A DNA stretch of 49,290 nucleotides from Verrucomicrobiota bacterium (GTDB lineage: Bacteria; Verrucomicrobiota; Verrucomicrobiia; Limisphaerales; SIBE01). The translations under genes and the position numbers were made by a program. The stretch is from assembly GCA_016871515.1 (NCBI GenBank), contig VHDE01000039.1:1-49290 (forward strand). The letters run 5' to 3'. Each line of letters opens with the position of its first letter. Position 1 is the first letter of the stretch. Positions 8,208 to 17,302 of this stretch are shown here, piece after piece. The notes under the pieces are model-generated. The model ran no database searches. It was not told the DNA's origin and worked only from the letters and a program-made list of their open reading frames with translations.

Positions 8208-8628
8208 ATGCAACACTGGAGCGAATTTTTTCTGACGTTATGCTTAATCAGCTTCAGCATCGGAGCGATTTGCGCCATTCTGTTTCATCGCCAAGCTCGC
8301 GCTGCAATCCTTCTTTCTTTTGGCCTCGCTGGCCTCGGCGCCATCGCCGGGCTTCTCTTTTCCTTGGAACTCTCGGATTTCCGCGAGGCGCTCCCGCGCG
8401 CCTGGTTTTGCCTTCCGGAGTGCCGTTCCTCGACTTGACCCTGCGTTGTGACGCGCTGGGCGCGTTTTTTGTTCTGATTGTATCGCTCTTCGGATTCGCG
8501 CTTTCGATTTATTCGCTGAGTTCTCGCCTTACTTTGCCAAAACCATCCGTTTCGAAAGTCATGTGGAGGAAGCATGCTTGATTTACATGCTTGTGACTCT
8601 GCTGCTGTTGCTTCTGTTGACGCTATGA
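8208..8628 (+). pseudogene. hyfB: Remnant of hyfB (hydrogenase-4 / complex-I-like antiporter subunit)
   Basis: Three pieces in three frames look like one decayed gene. The first, from ATG 8208, is an N-terminal hydrophobic pair (LCLISFSIGAICAILF, ILLSFGLAGLGAIAGLLF). After a shift near 8395 follows VPFLDLTLRCDALGAFFVLI, which matches the HyfB/NuoL-like 'L.LDALSAFF' start. From about 8563 a third frame gives EEACLIYMLVTLLLLLLLTL and a stop at 8626-8628, as a typical HyfB C-terminus. Most of the roughly 600-residue middle is deleted. The stop overlaps the hyfC ATG (ATGA), a true operon junction. Confidence 0.6.
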
Positions 8629-8850
8629 TTCTCGATCCGCTGAGCATCATCTTCCAAACGGCGCTGCCGCTTCTGCTCGCGCCGCTGGTGAGCGGCATCA
8701 TCCGGAACTGGAAAGCCAAGCTGCAAAATCGCCGAGGGCCTCCTATTGGGCAGCCCTATTTCGATCTGCTAAAATTCTTGCGCAAAGACATGGTGATTTC
8801 CGAGCGCGCGTCGTGGGTGTTTTCGTTTGCGCCTTATGTCATTCCCGGTT
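8625..8850 (+). pseudogene. hyfC: Remnant of hyfC (complex-I subunit-1/NuoH-like)
   Basis: From ATG 8625 the frame encodes LLLAPLVSGIIRNWKAKLQ, RRGPPIGQPYFDLLKFLRKD and ISERASWVFSFAPYVI. This is the N-terminal quarter of HyfC/HycD-type subunits (family pattern 'ARLQ.RRGP...QPY.DL.KL..K'). After about 8850 the similarity stops and unrelated sequence follows (200 bases with nothing recognisable up to the Uma2 scrap). The rest of the gene and all other hydrogenase or complex subunits are absent. Confidence 0.65.
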
Positions 8851-9047
8851 GTCCGCCGAACCCTTACGCGTTCTTGCACGGATTCTCCTGGCGATGGGGC
8901 GGCGGCTTGAGTCAAGCGCCTAACTTGCCATTCACCTTGCAGATAGCCCGTGCGACGGCGATAGAGGCTCCAAGAGATTTGATCGAAGTCGTCAGGATCA
9001 TCTCCGACCTCGACGGATGATATGCCACCGATTAAAGTAGCCTTGTC

Positions 9048-9175
9048 ATGACAGCGATTCTTGAAATACCGGAGGTTCGCCAGCGCGTCTCGCCTCTCTC
9101 GGTCGAGGAGTATCACCGACTCGATGAGTTCAACGAGAATGGCCGCCGAACCGAGCTAATTCGGGGGATTGTTGA
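9048..9175 (+). pseudogene. N-terminal fragment of a Uma2-family (DUF820) protein
   Basis: Starts ATG GILE-like: MTAILEIPEVRQRVSPLSVE, then EYHRLDEF and TELIRGIV. This is the usual N-terminus of Uma2 endonuclease-fold proteins (about 190 residues). Similarity ends at RGIV; the PD-(D/E)XK core is missing and the frame runs on into sequence opposite the end of the TPR gene. It is a truncated copy. Confidence 0.55.
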
Positions 9176-9200
9176 TCTATGGGAGTTCATCGGCGCCTCG

Positions 9201-9710
9201 CTACTCCAGGGATGGTTCAAACTGCTCGGCGGGCCTGGGCGAGAGGTGGTTCTGCATGATCAAGCGCGCGCAAGCGTTCCAGCGCAGTAAAGCTTCGTCA
9301 TTTCCTTCCGGGCGCATTCCTTCGGCCTTCTCGTACCAATCCATCGCTTCGCATAACCATTCGTATGCGGCGCCAGTCGAGGCCGGAGAACCGATCTGAA
9401 GCTGCGCTTTGGCGCGTCGTTCGGCAATGATTCCAGCGTAGTAAGCCCGCTCATATGGAGTCTGCAGGCGCGCGAGCGTTTCCTGTGCCCGGGTGACGCT
9501 GGCCGCATGACCGCCGCCAAATTGGTCGGTCAAGGCCAGCAACAAAATAACCGAAGCTTGCTGGTTCTCCGGATCAACACGCAACACATCGAAACAGATG
9601 CTTTCGGCTTCGCTCGGTTCGTTCAGTAACCGATAGCGGACGGCACGTTCCAACGCTGCAGGAATAGCCTCTTTCGAGAGGGGCTTAAGTTCGAAATGGA
9701 CGGGCTCCAT
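9201..9710 (-). CDS. TPR-like soluble protein of unknown role
   Basis: A 169-residue protein, mostly helical, with TPR-like pairs (ALERAVRYRLLNEPSEAESICFDVL near residue 20; a second pair near 75-100 beginning RAQETLARLQTPYERAYYAG). It has no signal peptide and no membrane segment. The pattern 'LKPLSKEAIP.ALE.A..YRLLNEP.EAESIC' recalls a conserved hypothetical family, and I do not know a function. It stands between the decayed SulP/Hyf region and the sdh operon, on the same strand as sdh and 157 bases downstream of sdhB, so it could be read from the same transcript. Confidence 0.7.
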   Translation of the reverse strand: MEPVHFELKPLSKEAIPAALERAVRYRLLNEPSEAESICFDVLRVDPENQQASVILLLALTDQFGGGHAASVTRAQETLARLQTPYERAYYAGIIAERRAKAQLQIGSPASTGAAYEWLCEAMDWYEKAEGMRPEGNDEALLRWNACARLIMQNHLSPRPAEQFEPSLE

Positions 9711-9867
9711 GGCGTGACGCTGCGGTCTTTGTCGTTAATTGAGTCAGGCTTTCAATCGGATTCAAAACTGTTCGCTGGAGAATTTCAATCTCCATCTCGT
9801 TTCTCGACTGAGATGCACCCTCGCCTGCGCTGTGATCAGCTTATGGTGGCTCGGCCATAGGTTCGCC

Positions 9868-10620
9868 CTACGGGACTTGTTTCGGGCGGAACAACTCCCA
9901 CAGTTTGCCCAGCGGATCGTAGAACTTGTCCACCACACGTTCTTTCAGCGGAATAATGGCGTTGTCCGTGATGGTAATACTCTCAGGGCAAACTTTTGTG
10001 CAACACTTCGTAATATTACAAAAACCGATGCCTTGGGCTTTCTTCAATTCTTCCAACCGATCTTCCACATCGAGCGGATGCATTTCCAGAGCTGCCGCGT
10101 AAACGAGAAAACGCGGGCCAATGAATTCCTCGTGTTTGTGATGTTCCCGCAGGACGTGACAGACATCCTGGCAAAGAAAGCACTCGATGCACTTCCGAAA
10201 TTCCTGGACGCGATCAATATCATCTTGTGTCATCCGCCAGGTGCCATCGGGCGCATCCGGGCGGCGCGGCTTGAACTTCTTGATTTTCTTTTTAACCCGG
10301 AAGTTCCAGGAAACATCGGTCACGAGATCCTTGACCGCGGGAAAAGCTTTCATCGGCTCGATGGTCACTGGCTTATCGAGCGGAATCTCATTCAGGCGAG
10401 TCATGCACATCAATCGCGGGATGCCATTGACTTCTGCGGAACAAGAGCCGCATTTGCCTGCTTTGCAATTCCAGCGGCAGGCCAAGTCGTTGGCCTGCTT
10501 GGCCTGAATTTGATGGACCGCGTCCAGGACGACCATTCCTTCAGAAGTCTCCGCGGTGTAATCTCGAAATTCGCCGCTCTCGGAAGTCCCGCGCCAAATT
10601 CTAAAGACCGCTGTCTTCAT
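9868..10620 (-). CDS. sdhB: Succinate dehydrogenase/fumarate reductase iron-sulfur subunit
   Basis: The 250-residue subunit passes electrons from FAD to the quinone site. It has the N-terminal 2Fe-2S ferredoxin domain (CNCKAGKCGSC, about residues 50-61, plus a downstream CMT) and the C-terminal domain with the motifs for the 4Fe-4S and 3Fe-4S centres (CIECFLCQDVCHV; CNITKCCTKVCPE). Its ATG overlaps the sdhA stop by four bases (ATGA), so the two are translationally coupled. The order sdhC-sdhA-sdhB and the sequence type match the SDH of bacteria with one large cytochrome b subunit. The complex sits on the inner membrane, facing the cytoplasm. Confidence 0.95.
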   Translation of the reverse strand: MKTAVFRIWRGTSESGEFRDYTAETSEGMVVLDAVHQIQAKQANDLACRWNCKAGKCGSCSAEVNGIPRLMCMTRLNEIPLDKPVTIEPMKAFPAVKDLVTDVSWNFRVKKKIKKFKPRRPDAPDGTWRMTQDDIDRVQEFRKCIECFLCQDVCHVLREHHKHEEFIGPRFLVYAAALEMHPLDVEDRLEELKKAQGIGFCNITKCCTKVCPESITITDNAIIPLKERVVDKFYDPLGKLWELFRPKQVP

Positions 10621-12440
10621 TTGTTCTCTTCGATAACTCGTTTCAGCTCAGCCGGCATCTCGGGGATTGGCTCGCGACGTATTTGCATTGTTCCATCGGC
10701 GCCCTTCCAAACGATAATGTTGACCTTGCCGAAGCGGGCGTCTTTGTCCGGGTAATCCTCGTGGAAATGGCCGCCCCGACTCTCTTTGCGTTCGAGAGCC
10801 GATCGGGTAATCGCCTCCGACACCGTCAGCAGATTCGTCAGGTCAAGCGCGGTATGCCAGCCGGGATTGTATTCCCGGTTGCCGCGGACGATGACTTTCT
10901 TGGCCCGTCCCCAAAGGCTTTCAAGCCCCTCCAAAGCGCGCCGCATTTCTTCTTCGCGCCGCACGATTCCGACAAGGTCTTGCATCATCTCCTGCAAGTC
11001 GTGCTGGACATCATACGCGCCCTCGCCTCGGGCAGCGCCAGTGCTCCGTTCGAACGGCTCCAACGCGCGTCGCGCAGCCTCGGCCATTTGGCTGTCATCA
11101 ATCGTGCCGAGCTTGTTGGCCTTGGCGAACTGAGCGGCGAATTCGCCCGCGCGCTTGCCAAACACGATGAGATCCGACAAGGAATTGCCCCCGAGCCTGT
11201 TCGCTCCATTGATTCCAGCCGCGCACTCGCCCGCCGCGAAGAGTCCGGGCAATCGGGACATTTGCGTATCCGAATCGACGCGAATTCCGCCCATGATGTA
11301 GTGCGTCGTCGGCCCAATTTCCATCGGCTGCGTCGTAATATCGATGTCGGCAAGCTGCTTGAACTGGTGGTACATGCTGGGCAGCTTCTTCTTGATGTGG
11401 TCGGCTGCGTTCGGAAGTTTTTGTTTGATCCAGGCAATATCCAGAAAAACTCCGCCGTGTGGACTGCCTCGGCCCGCTTTGATCTCGCGCACAATACAAC
11501 GCGCAACGTGATCGCGCGTGAGAAGTTCGGGAGGCCGGCGCGCATTTTTGTCGCCTTGCGTGTAACGCCAGCCTTCCTCTTCATTGTCGGCGGTTTGGCT
11601 TTTGTAATTCTCCGGAATGTCATCGAACATGAAACGGCGCCCTTGGCTATTGACGAGAATCCCGCCTTCACCGCGCACACCTTCCGTGACGAGAATGCCG
11701 CAAACACTCGGAGGCCAAACCATGCCCGTCGGATGAAATTGCACGAATTCCATGTCGATCAGCTCGGCGCCCGCTTGGTAAGCGAGCGAGTGACCGTCGC
11801 CGGTATATTCCCAACTGTTGCTCGTAATCTTGTAAGCTCGCCCAATCCCGCCCGTGGCCAGCACGATTGCTTTCGCGCGAAAGAGTTTGAATCGGCCGCG
11901 CTCCCGTTCGTAGGCGAACGCACCGACAACCCGGTTGCCTTCTTTCAACAAGCTCAGGACCGTGCATTCCATGTGGACATCGATCCCTTGATGAATACCG
12001 TGGTCCTGCAGCGTGCGAATCATCTCGAGACCAGTCCGGTCTCCGACGTGAGCGAGCCGTGGGTACTTATGTCCGCCGAAATTCCGTTGCAGAATCCGGC
12101 CATCCTTGGTGCGATCGAAAACCGCTCCCCAAGCTTCCAGTTCGCGCACGCGCGCGGGAGCTTCCTTGGCGTGCAATTCGGCCATGCGCCAATTATTGAC
12201 GTACTGTCCGCCGCGCATTGTGTCCGCAAAATGAACTTTCCAATTGTCACGCTCGTCCACATTCGCGAGAGCCGCCGCGATGCCGCCTTCGGCCATGACC
12301 GTGTGCGCCTTTCCGAGAAGAGATTTGCAGACCATGCCGACGGAGACGCCGCCGGCGGACGCTTCAATGGCGGCTCGAAGTCCGGCGCCGCCTGCGCCAA
12401 TCACGAGCACGTCGTGTTCGAATGTTTGGTATTCGGGCAT
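10617..12440 (-). CDS. sdhA: Succinate dehydrogenase flavoprotein subunit
   Basis: Oxidises succinate to fumarate using covalently bound FAD. The 607-residue protein starts MPEYQTFEHDVLVIGAGGAG. It has the Rossmann GAGGAGLRAA, the flavinylation region LLGKAHTVMAEGG with the FAD-linking histidine, FVQFHPTGM, THYIMGGIRVD, the NRLGGNSLSDLIVFG loop and the substrate arginine near SRGGHFHEDYPDKDA. The frame is open 163 codons further upstream through a repeat, but homology starts at 12440. The ribosome binding site there (AGAGGGG, seven bases before ATG) lies inside the left arm of the 12445-12604 palindrome. Confidence 0.95.
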   Translation of the reverse strand: MPEYQTFEHDVLVIGAGGAGLRAAIEASAGGVSVGMVCKSLLGKAHTVMAEGGIAAALANVDERDNWKVHFADTMRGGQYVNNWRMAELHAKEAPARVRELEAWGAVFDRTKDGRILQRNFGGHKYPRLAHVGDRTGLEMIRTLQDHGIHQGIDVHMECTVLSLLKEGNRVVGAFAYERERGRFKLFRAKAIVLATGGIGRAYKITSNSWEYTGDGHSLAYQAGAELIDMEFVQFHPTGMVWPPSVCGILVTEGVRGEGGILVNSQGRRFMFDDIPENYKSQTADNEEEGWRYTQGDKNARRPPELLTRDHVARCIVREIKAGRGSPHGGVFLDIAWIKQKLPNAADHIKKKLPSMYHQFKQLADIDITTQPMEIGPTTHYIMGGIRVDSDTQMSRLPGLFAAGECAAGINGANRLGGNSLSDLIVFGKRAGEFAAQFAKANKLGTIDDSQMAEAARRALEPFERSTGAARGEGAYDVQHDLQEMMQDLVGIVRREEEMRRALEGLESLWGRAKKVIVRGNREYNPGWHTALDLTNLLTVSEAITRSALERKESRGGHFHEDYPDKDARFGKVNIIVWKGADGTMQIRREPIPEMPAELKRVIEENK

Positions 12441-12444
12441 TAGT

Positions 12445-12604
12445 GATCCCCTCTCCCTGACCCTCTCCCCATCGGATGGGGCGAGGGAAATGGATATTGC
12501 AGGACGTTGTTCGCACTCCCATTCGAACCGCGAGAAAAAGATGATCGCTCCAAGACACATTCCCTCGCCCCATCCGATGGGGAGAGGGTCAGGGAGAGGG
12601 GATC
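12445..12604. repeat. 160-base element with perfect 44-base inverted arms inside the sdh operon
   Basis: The arm 12445-12488 is an exact inverted copy of 12561-12604; a 72-base spacer separates them. Each arm contains the smaller palindrome CCCCATCSGATGGGG. The element lies between sdhC and sdhA, and transcription of the operon must pass through it. Its end nearest sdhA supplies the purine-rich AGAGGGG just before the ATG. The same core occurs near 2560, 23422, 27836, 36074, 45860 and 46076. Confidence 0.8.
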
Positions 12605-12625
12605 GAGAGTATTCACAGCTAAACG

Positions 12626-13426
12626 TTAAAGAATCCTCAAATCCTTCCAGATTCCCATCGAACACAGGCGCACGTACAGGTCTGAGAATCCCACCCAGAA
12701 CAGGCTCATCCAAGCCCAGAGCATGTGCCGCCGATTGAGACAACTGACACAGCCGTAAGCTTTTTGCCGCGCTGGCGCGCGCGACAATTGATCCAGAAAT
12801 CCGCCGATCAAATGCCGAAGCGAATGGCAGCCCAATGTATAACCACCGAGAAAAACGACGTTCAAAGCCAGCACGACCGTTCCCACCCCGATGCCGAATG
12901 AAGTTTCGCCAGCGGTGTTGTTGAACCACATCGCTTTCCAGACGTCGTGCGCGAGGAAAAATAGGAAGAGCACAGCCAGATAAAAAAAGTAGCGGTGCAC
13001 GTTCTGCATGATCAGCGGGAAAGAATTCTCGCCGCGATAATGTTTCCGCGGCTCACCCACAGCGCACGATGGCGGATCAGCCCAGAACGATTTGTAGTAA
13101 GCGCCCCGGTAATAGTAGCAAGTGAGGCGAAAACCGCCGGGCGCCCAGAGAATCAGCAGTGCCGGCGAAAAGACAAGCCAAGCAGGCCACCACGCCGGTC
13201 GTGGTCCAAACCAATTGTGCGGCGAATCGCCGAAAAGTTCGGGAGAATAGAATGGCGACAGGTACGGACCATCATAATAGTGCTCGCCTTGAAATGCGGC
13301 CCACGTGGAATAGACAATAAAGGCGGACAATCCGGCCAAGACCAAGAGCGGCTGGGCCCACCAGGCATCTGGACGCGTGGTTTGCCCAAATGGCCGCTGC
13401 TTCAGAGAAACATCTGCGTACGACAT
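12626..13426 (-). CDS. sdhC: Succinate dehydrogenase cytochrome b / membrane anchor subunit
   Basis: A 266-residue integral membrane protein with about five hydrophobic segments (residues about 27-45, 83-98, 146-166, 188-205, 240-258). Conserved histidines (e.g. NVHRYFFYLAV, AHDVWKA, CHSLRHLIGG) are candidate ligands for two hemes b. It anchors SdhAB and hosts the quinone site. It is longer than the Escherichia coli type and is a single anchor protein, as in several Verrucomicrobia and Actinobacteria. It is the first gene of sdhCAB, and 185 bases separate it from sdhA, almost all of it a palindromic element. A CxxC (CVSC) follows the fourth segment. Confidence 0.82.
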   Translation of the reverse strand: MSYADVSLKQRPFGQTTRPDAWWAQPLLVLAGLSAFIVYSTWAAFQGEHYYDGPYLSPFYSPELFGDSPHNWFGPRPAWWPAWLVFSPALLILWAPGGFRLTCYYYRGAYYKSFWADPPSCAVGEPRKHYRGENSFPLIMQNVHRYFFYLAVLFLFFLAHDVWKAMWFNNTAGETSFGIGVGTVVLALNVVFLGGYTLGCHSLRHLIGGFLDQLSRAPARQKAYGCVSCLNRRHMLWAWMSLFWVGFSDLYVRLCSMGIWKDLRIL

Positions 13427-13720
13427 AGCACGATTCCCACAGCACCAAAACGCGAAGCCGGCTGCCTGTCAAATCGATGAGCTGCAAAGACCGGCGCCAC
13501 TTGCGAACAAAGGCTGGACGCTGTGAATCCGAACCCGGCTGACACGCGCCGAATTTAGCGCAGAGAGAAATTCGGAAGCAAGCACCCAGTAAAATTTTTC
13601 GAGTTAAGCACGGCGAATCAATTTTATCAGATGAACTGTTGCCCTCACGATTCGAGGTCTGTCTGTCAAGCTGGAGAAGGGCGCATCGTGACACACTACC
13701 ACCAGTCGGAATGTGCCATG

Positions 13721-13860
13721 GTCGTAACGCAGAGTTTCCCTCTGCTGTATCGCGGATTTTCAATCCGCAGTGTATTCGCGAAACCGGACGCGCTGGACGG
13801 GGCGAGACCCATGCCGACTGAAAGCCGGCGATACGGCAGACTGCAAGTCTGCTCTACGAC
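13721..13860. repeat. 140-base palindromic element (GTCGTA...TACGAC family)
   Basis: The ends GTCGTAACGCAGA (13721) and TCTGCTCTACGAC (to 13860) are inverted copies. Inside are several small hairpins with the theme CAGACTGCAAGTCTG and CGGATTTTCAATCCG. Related copies are at 17303-17439 and around lpxA (35948, 36271), and part of the 2826-2875 stretch. It occupies the sdhC-side part of the 472-base gap before the metzincin stop; the remaining bases (13427-13720) show nothing recognisable. Confidence 0.6.
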
Positions 13861-13898
13861 AAAGATGCACCCCAGCTGGAAAGCCTGACTCTCATGCT

Positions 13899-16800
13899 TC
13901 AGGGCACGGCCAGAACTCGATAGAACCGGACGTTGAAGGAGCGCGATTTTTCGTCCGTAAAGCCGAACGAGTTGGTCACGAACGCGCCGGTAAAAACGTC
14001 CGCCCACGCCGTAAGATTGGTTGAAGCTTGGATCACGAATTTCTGTCCGGCGCTGCCGTAGAGGCTAAGCCGGAAGTTCGGCAGCGCGGGATTGAGCGAG
14101 GCCAGTGAAGCGAAGGAGGGCGGAGTGTTCGCGGTCTTTAAGTTAAGGGCGATAGGACCAGAAAATCCGTTAAAGCCCGCCACCGCCAAAGCGTACGTTC
14201 GGTAAGCAACCGCGTTGAACGTGAGCGTGCTCGTAAAGTTCGTAACGGTGAAACTGATGCCGCGCCCCGGAACATTGGTCAGCGTGTTGACGGCATCTCC
14301 GGTGTAAGCGTCAAGCAGCGCAAAAAACTTGTCGCCCTGCGTAGTCACTGTGACCGGGCCTGAGACGGGCGCTCGCCACGAGTACCAAATGGATCTCTTG
14401 CTGGACTGTCCCGAATGCAACGGCTCGCCGGCTTCGGTTGTGGCGTAGACATTTGATGTCTCAAGGCTCACCAAAGTCCCGCTTATGGCCGTTCGATTTG
14501 CGAAGTCGTCATTGGAAGGTCTTGGCGGATAGGCGAGCGTCAAAGTAAACGAACCAACGGCGCCTGCGAGTCCATCTGCTGCTAATTCGTAACTCTGGCC
14601 GGCCACGGCATCAAAGGTAAGCGTTGTCGTCTTATTGGTTTGGTCAAAAGTAATGGTGCGTCCGGTGACGTTAGTCAACGTGGCTAATCCAGAGCCAATG
14701 TATACATCGAGCAGCACAAAAAAACTTGGCGAGGCAGCCGTGATAATGACCGTTCCGGAGTTTGTCGCGTTCCAGGAAAACCAAACGGATTTTCCGCCAA
14801 GGTTTGGCGCGGCGTGCAGCGGTTCTCCGATTTCCAAAGTCGCAGCTGAATTCGAAGAAGCCAATGTGATCGCGTCTCCCGAGAGGGTAGTTCGGCCGCT
14901 GAAATTGTCGTTCGCTGGTGGCGGCTGAAACGCCAGGCTGAAAACAAAGTTCCCGGCAATTCCCGAGAGCGCATCAATGACGATGGAATAGGTTTCGCCA
15001 CCGATCGCGTCGAACGTGGCTCGAGCTAAAGAGTTGGTTTTGTCGAACTCGAACTCGCGCCCAATCGAGGTCAGAGAGCTCGATGACAGTGATTTATAAA
15101 TCTCCGCTAATGGTGACATGCCTGTCCCTTGAGCGGTTAGCACGACGGTCCCCGATTTAGGAGCTGTCCAGGAGTACCAAACAGACTTTCCACCGGGATT
15201 TCCGGTGTGCATCGGTTCATTGGGCTCCGCGTTGGCTGCTCGAGTTGAGCCAAAAACATTGGCCGCCATGCCAGCCACGGCGATTCGGTTAACATAATCG
15301 TCATTGCGCGGCCGAACGGTGACTTGCACCGGAACGGAAGCCGAAGAGGCGCCCAGCGTGTCGATGGCTCTTGAAGTCAACTGGCACTCGCCGGGCGGCA
15401 GGTTCGTCCAAACGACGCTGTAAAAATTGGTCACGCCAGCCGAGAGAAGATTAGTGCCGCCCAAGCCGATACCGATCGTTAAGCCCGTGATCAGATTCGT
15501 CGTGACTCCGATCAATTCATTCCCTTGATAGAACTCGACTTGCTTGATGGCGCCATCGTGGTCGCTCACCTGTGCCATCAAGGCGAGATTCGTTCCGGCT
15601 GTGAACGTTGTTCCAGTCGTCGGACTCGTCAAACTGACCAAAGGCGGCTTCGTCCGAACAAGCGGTCCGTAAAAGGCGCCAACAATCGGAGCCGTATTGC
15701 TGATCGTCAGCACGTTGTTTGCGCCATTGGTCGTGCCTGGCAAACCGGTCGGCGCGCCTTGAAAGAGCACATTCGGATTAGAGAGGTAAGGGATGAGTTG
15801 GCCAGGCGCATAACTCATCACATCGCGATACGTCATTCGGTTGGCCACAAAGCGATGGCCGTGAGAGTACGGAAACGCGCCCGGTTTCACCGTGCCGTCG
15901 GCATTGAGAGCATTTTCACGATCGTGCTGGCAGCCCAGATTATGGCTGATTTCATGGCAGAAGATGTAGGTTCCGACGGCACTGGCGCGCTTGACAACAC
16001 TGAAGGCCAGAGGTTGAAAGAAGCTCGAAGGCTCGGTCATCGTAAAGGCCAAACCTGAGATGCCCTCGTCAGCATGCTCTGTGATCAGACAAACCACATC
16101 GGCGCGATTCGTCTCCCGAAGGCCGTGCACTTCATCCATGAAACCGTCGTCGCGCAGTTGGAGACGAGTCAAGTTGGTCGAGAGGCTGGGAAACTCGGTG
16201 TAGTCAATCTCACTCCGATGAACCAAGCGCAGGCGTATGTTTGCTTCGCTGTTCTGATAGACTGTATTTGCCTCGGCGACCGCGAGATCGATCAACGTGT
16301 TCATCGATGCAGTGCTGCCGGCGCCGGCGCGCGCTTCGCCCGTGTAAACGACCATGACATCGAGGATCGTGACTAGGTTCGTTGTGGCCGCCGCCGATGC
16401 GGGGATCGTCGAGGGTATCTCCGATTTCCTGTACACCAGGAGCGGATGTTTGATCACCGGAACGAATTGCTCGGCGTTCAGTCGATCAACGCCGCAAACG
16501 CCGGCGCGCGACGGATCAATCTCGCTGACGCTGTACCGTTGGTGGCCCGCAGACAGGATGCGATACGTGCCGCGCCGAGGCATCGATACCGTCGCTGCTA
16601 TCGTGTCACCTTCGACCGCGAGCGTCCATTGGCTGTTGGATTCGCCTTCAACGTGTCCGTAACCGACCCAGCGGTCTGGTCCGAGCGACTCGGTCCGAAC
16701 AATAACCCCGGTCACTTGCACGTCGGGGAACAGGCTCAACGCGAGTTTAGCGCCCGTCCAATCTCGCTTTGCCTCTGGCCCAAAGAACAAGCGCGTGTTG

Positions 16801-17012
16801 ACTGAGGTGGTGCGGATACGTTTCGCCGCAGCGTCGCTTGGGCTCGCCTCGGAGGATAACGACTGAAGTTGGGGGCCATCGAGCTGCAAAGTATCCAATG
16901 ACTGAGCAAAATTTAGTGGAGCTACCCAAAGAATGAGAACCGCCGGACAAATTCGCGACATCGCCCACCAAGAAGCTTTTGCTGCACGCAACAGTGTGCG
17001 AAGATGAGTCAT
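13899..17012 (-). CDS. Secreted metzincin-type zinc protease with tandem beta domains
   Basis: A 1037-residue protein. N-terminal signal region (hydrophobic CPAVLILWVAPLNFAQS near residues 22-38), a propeptide-like region (about 40-230), then a metzincin catalytic domain with HEISHNLGCQHD (zinc histidines H353, H357, H363; catalytic E354) and a Met-turn candidate in DVMSYAPG. It continues with an Ig-like domain (about 455-560), three tandem beta repeats of about 130 residues starting NDDYVNR, NDNFSGR and NDDFANR with a GKSVWYSW theme (about 570, 700, 832), and a C-terminal module with ASTNLTAW...RFYR (about 960-1037). It is reprolysin-like. The start at 17012 (MTHLRTLL) is tentative; 16961 (MSRICPAV) gives a neater signal peptide. 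Probably exported and surface-attached or released. Confidence 0.85.
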   Translation of the reverse strand: MTHLRTLLRAAKASWWAMSRICPAVLILWVAPLNFAQSLDTLQLDGPQLQSLSSEASPSDAAAKRIRTTSVNTRLFFGPEAKRDWTGAKLALSLFPDVQVTGVIVRTESLGPDRWVGYGHVEGESNSQWTLAVEGDTIAATVSMPRRGTYRILSAGHQRYSVSEIDPSRAGVCGVDRLNAEQFVPVIKHPLLVYRKSEIPSTIPASAAATTNLVTILDVMVVYTGEARAGAGSTASMNTLIDLAVAEANTVYQNSEANIRLRLVHRSEIDYTEFPSLSTNLTRLQLRDDGFMDEVHGLRETNRADVVCLITEHADEGISGLAFTMTEPSSFFQPLAFSVVKRASAVGTYIFCHEISHNLGCQHDRENALNADGTVKPGAFPYSHGHRFVANRMTYRDVMSYAPGQLIPYLSNPNVLFQGAPTGLPGTTNGANNVLTISNTAPIVGAFYGPLVRTKPPLVSLTSPTTGTTFTAGTNLALMAQVSDHDGAIKQVEFYQGNELIGVTTNLITGLTIGIGLGGTNLLSAGVTNFYSVVWTNLPPGECQLTSRAIDTLGASSASVPVQVTVRPRNDDYVNRIAVAGMAANVFGSTRAANAEPNEPMHTGNPGGKSVWYSWTAPKSGTVVLTAQGTGMSPLAEIYKSLSSSSLTSIGREFEFDKTNSLARATFDAIGGETYSIVIDALSGIAGNFVFSLAFQPPPANDNFSGRTTLSGDAITLASSNSAATLEIGEPLHAAPNLGGKSVWFSWNATNSGTVIITAASPSFFVLLDVYIGSGLATLTNVTGRTITFDQTNKTTTLTFDAVAGQSYELAADGLAGAVGSFTLTLAYPPRPSNDDFANRTAISGTLVSLETSNVYATTEAGEPLHSGQSSKRSIWYSWRAPVSGPVTVTTQGDKFFALLDAYTGDAVNTLTNVPGRGISFTVTNFTSTLTFNAVAYRTYALAVAGFNGFSGPIALNLKTANTPPSFASLASLNPALPNFRLSLYGSAGQKFVIQASTNLTAWADVFTGAFVTNSFGFTDEKSRSFNVRFYRVLAVP

Positions 17013-17302
17013 TGTCAGGTGTATAATCGGATAGATCCAGTCCCTCGCGAAATTCGAGGATTGGAACGACTTAGGTGCCGTTGGCCCGACGCGTAAAGCA
17101 AATCTCAAGAGCAACCCTTCTATTGATCATCTTTGTCATATTTCACATCACATCGCTGCGCGTCGTGAAAAGCAGCTTCCTGGCCAAGGATAGGGAGAAT
17201 ACCTACCTTGGATAAGTCTAAAGAGTAGGAACAGGCGTCTCGCCTTTCTTGGAGCCCATAACGCGATCGTGTGGACGAGTGTCCACCTCCGGTGTCTATC
17301 GA

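Noticed and set aside
9739..10755. A 338-codon open frame opposite sdhB
   Set aside because: SdhB on the other strand has all iron-sulfur cysteines; this frame shows no family pattern.
10683..12443. A 586-codon open frame on the plus strand opposite sdhA
   Set aside because: Its product (His, Arg, Ala rich) has no domain pattern, and the minus strand has the complete SdhA. It is an antisense frame caused by GC-rich codons.
12441..12929. Upstream extension of sdhA
   Set aside because: Runs through the palindromic element and into sdhC; homology begins at 12440.
13721..13860. CRISPR-like repeats
   Set aside because: Repeats are palindromic, not regularly spaced direct repeats, and no cas gene is present.
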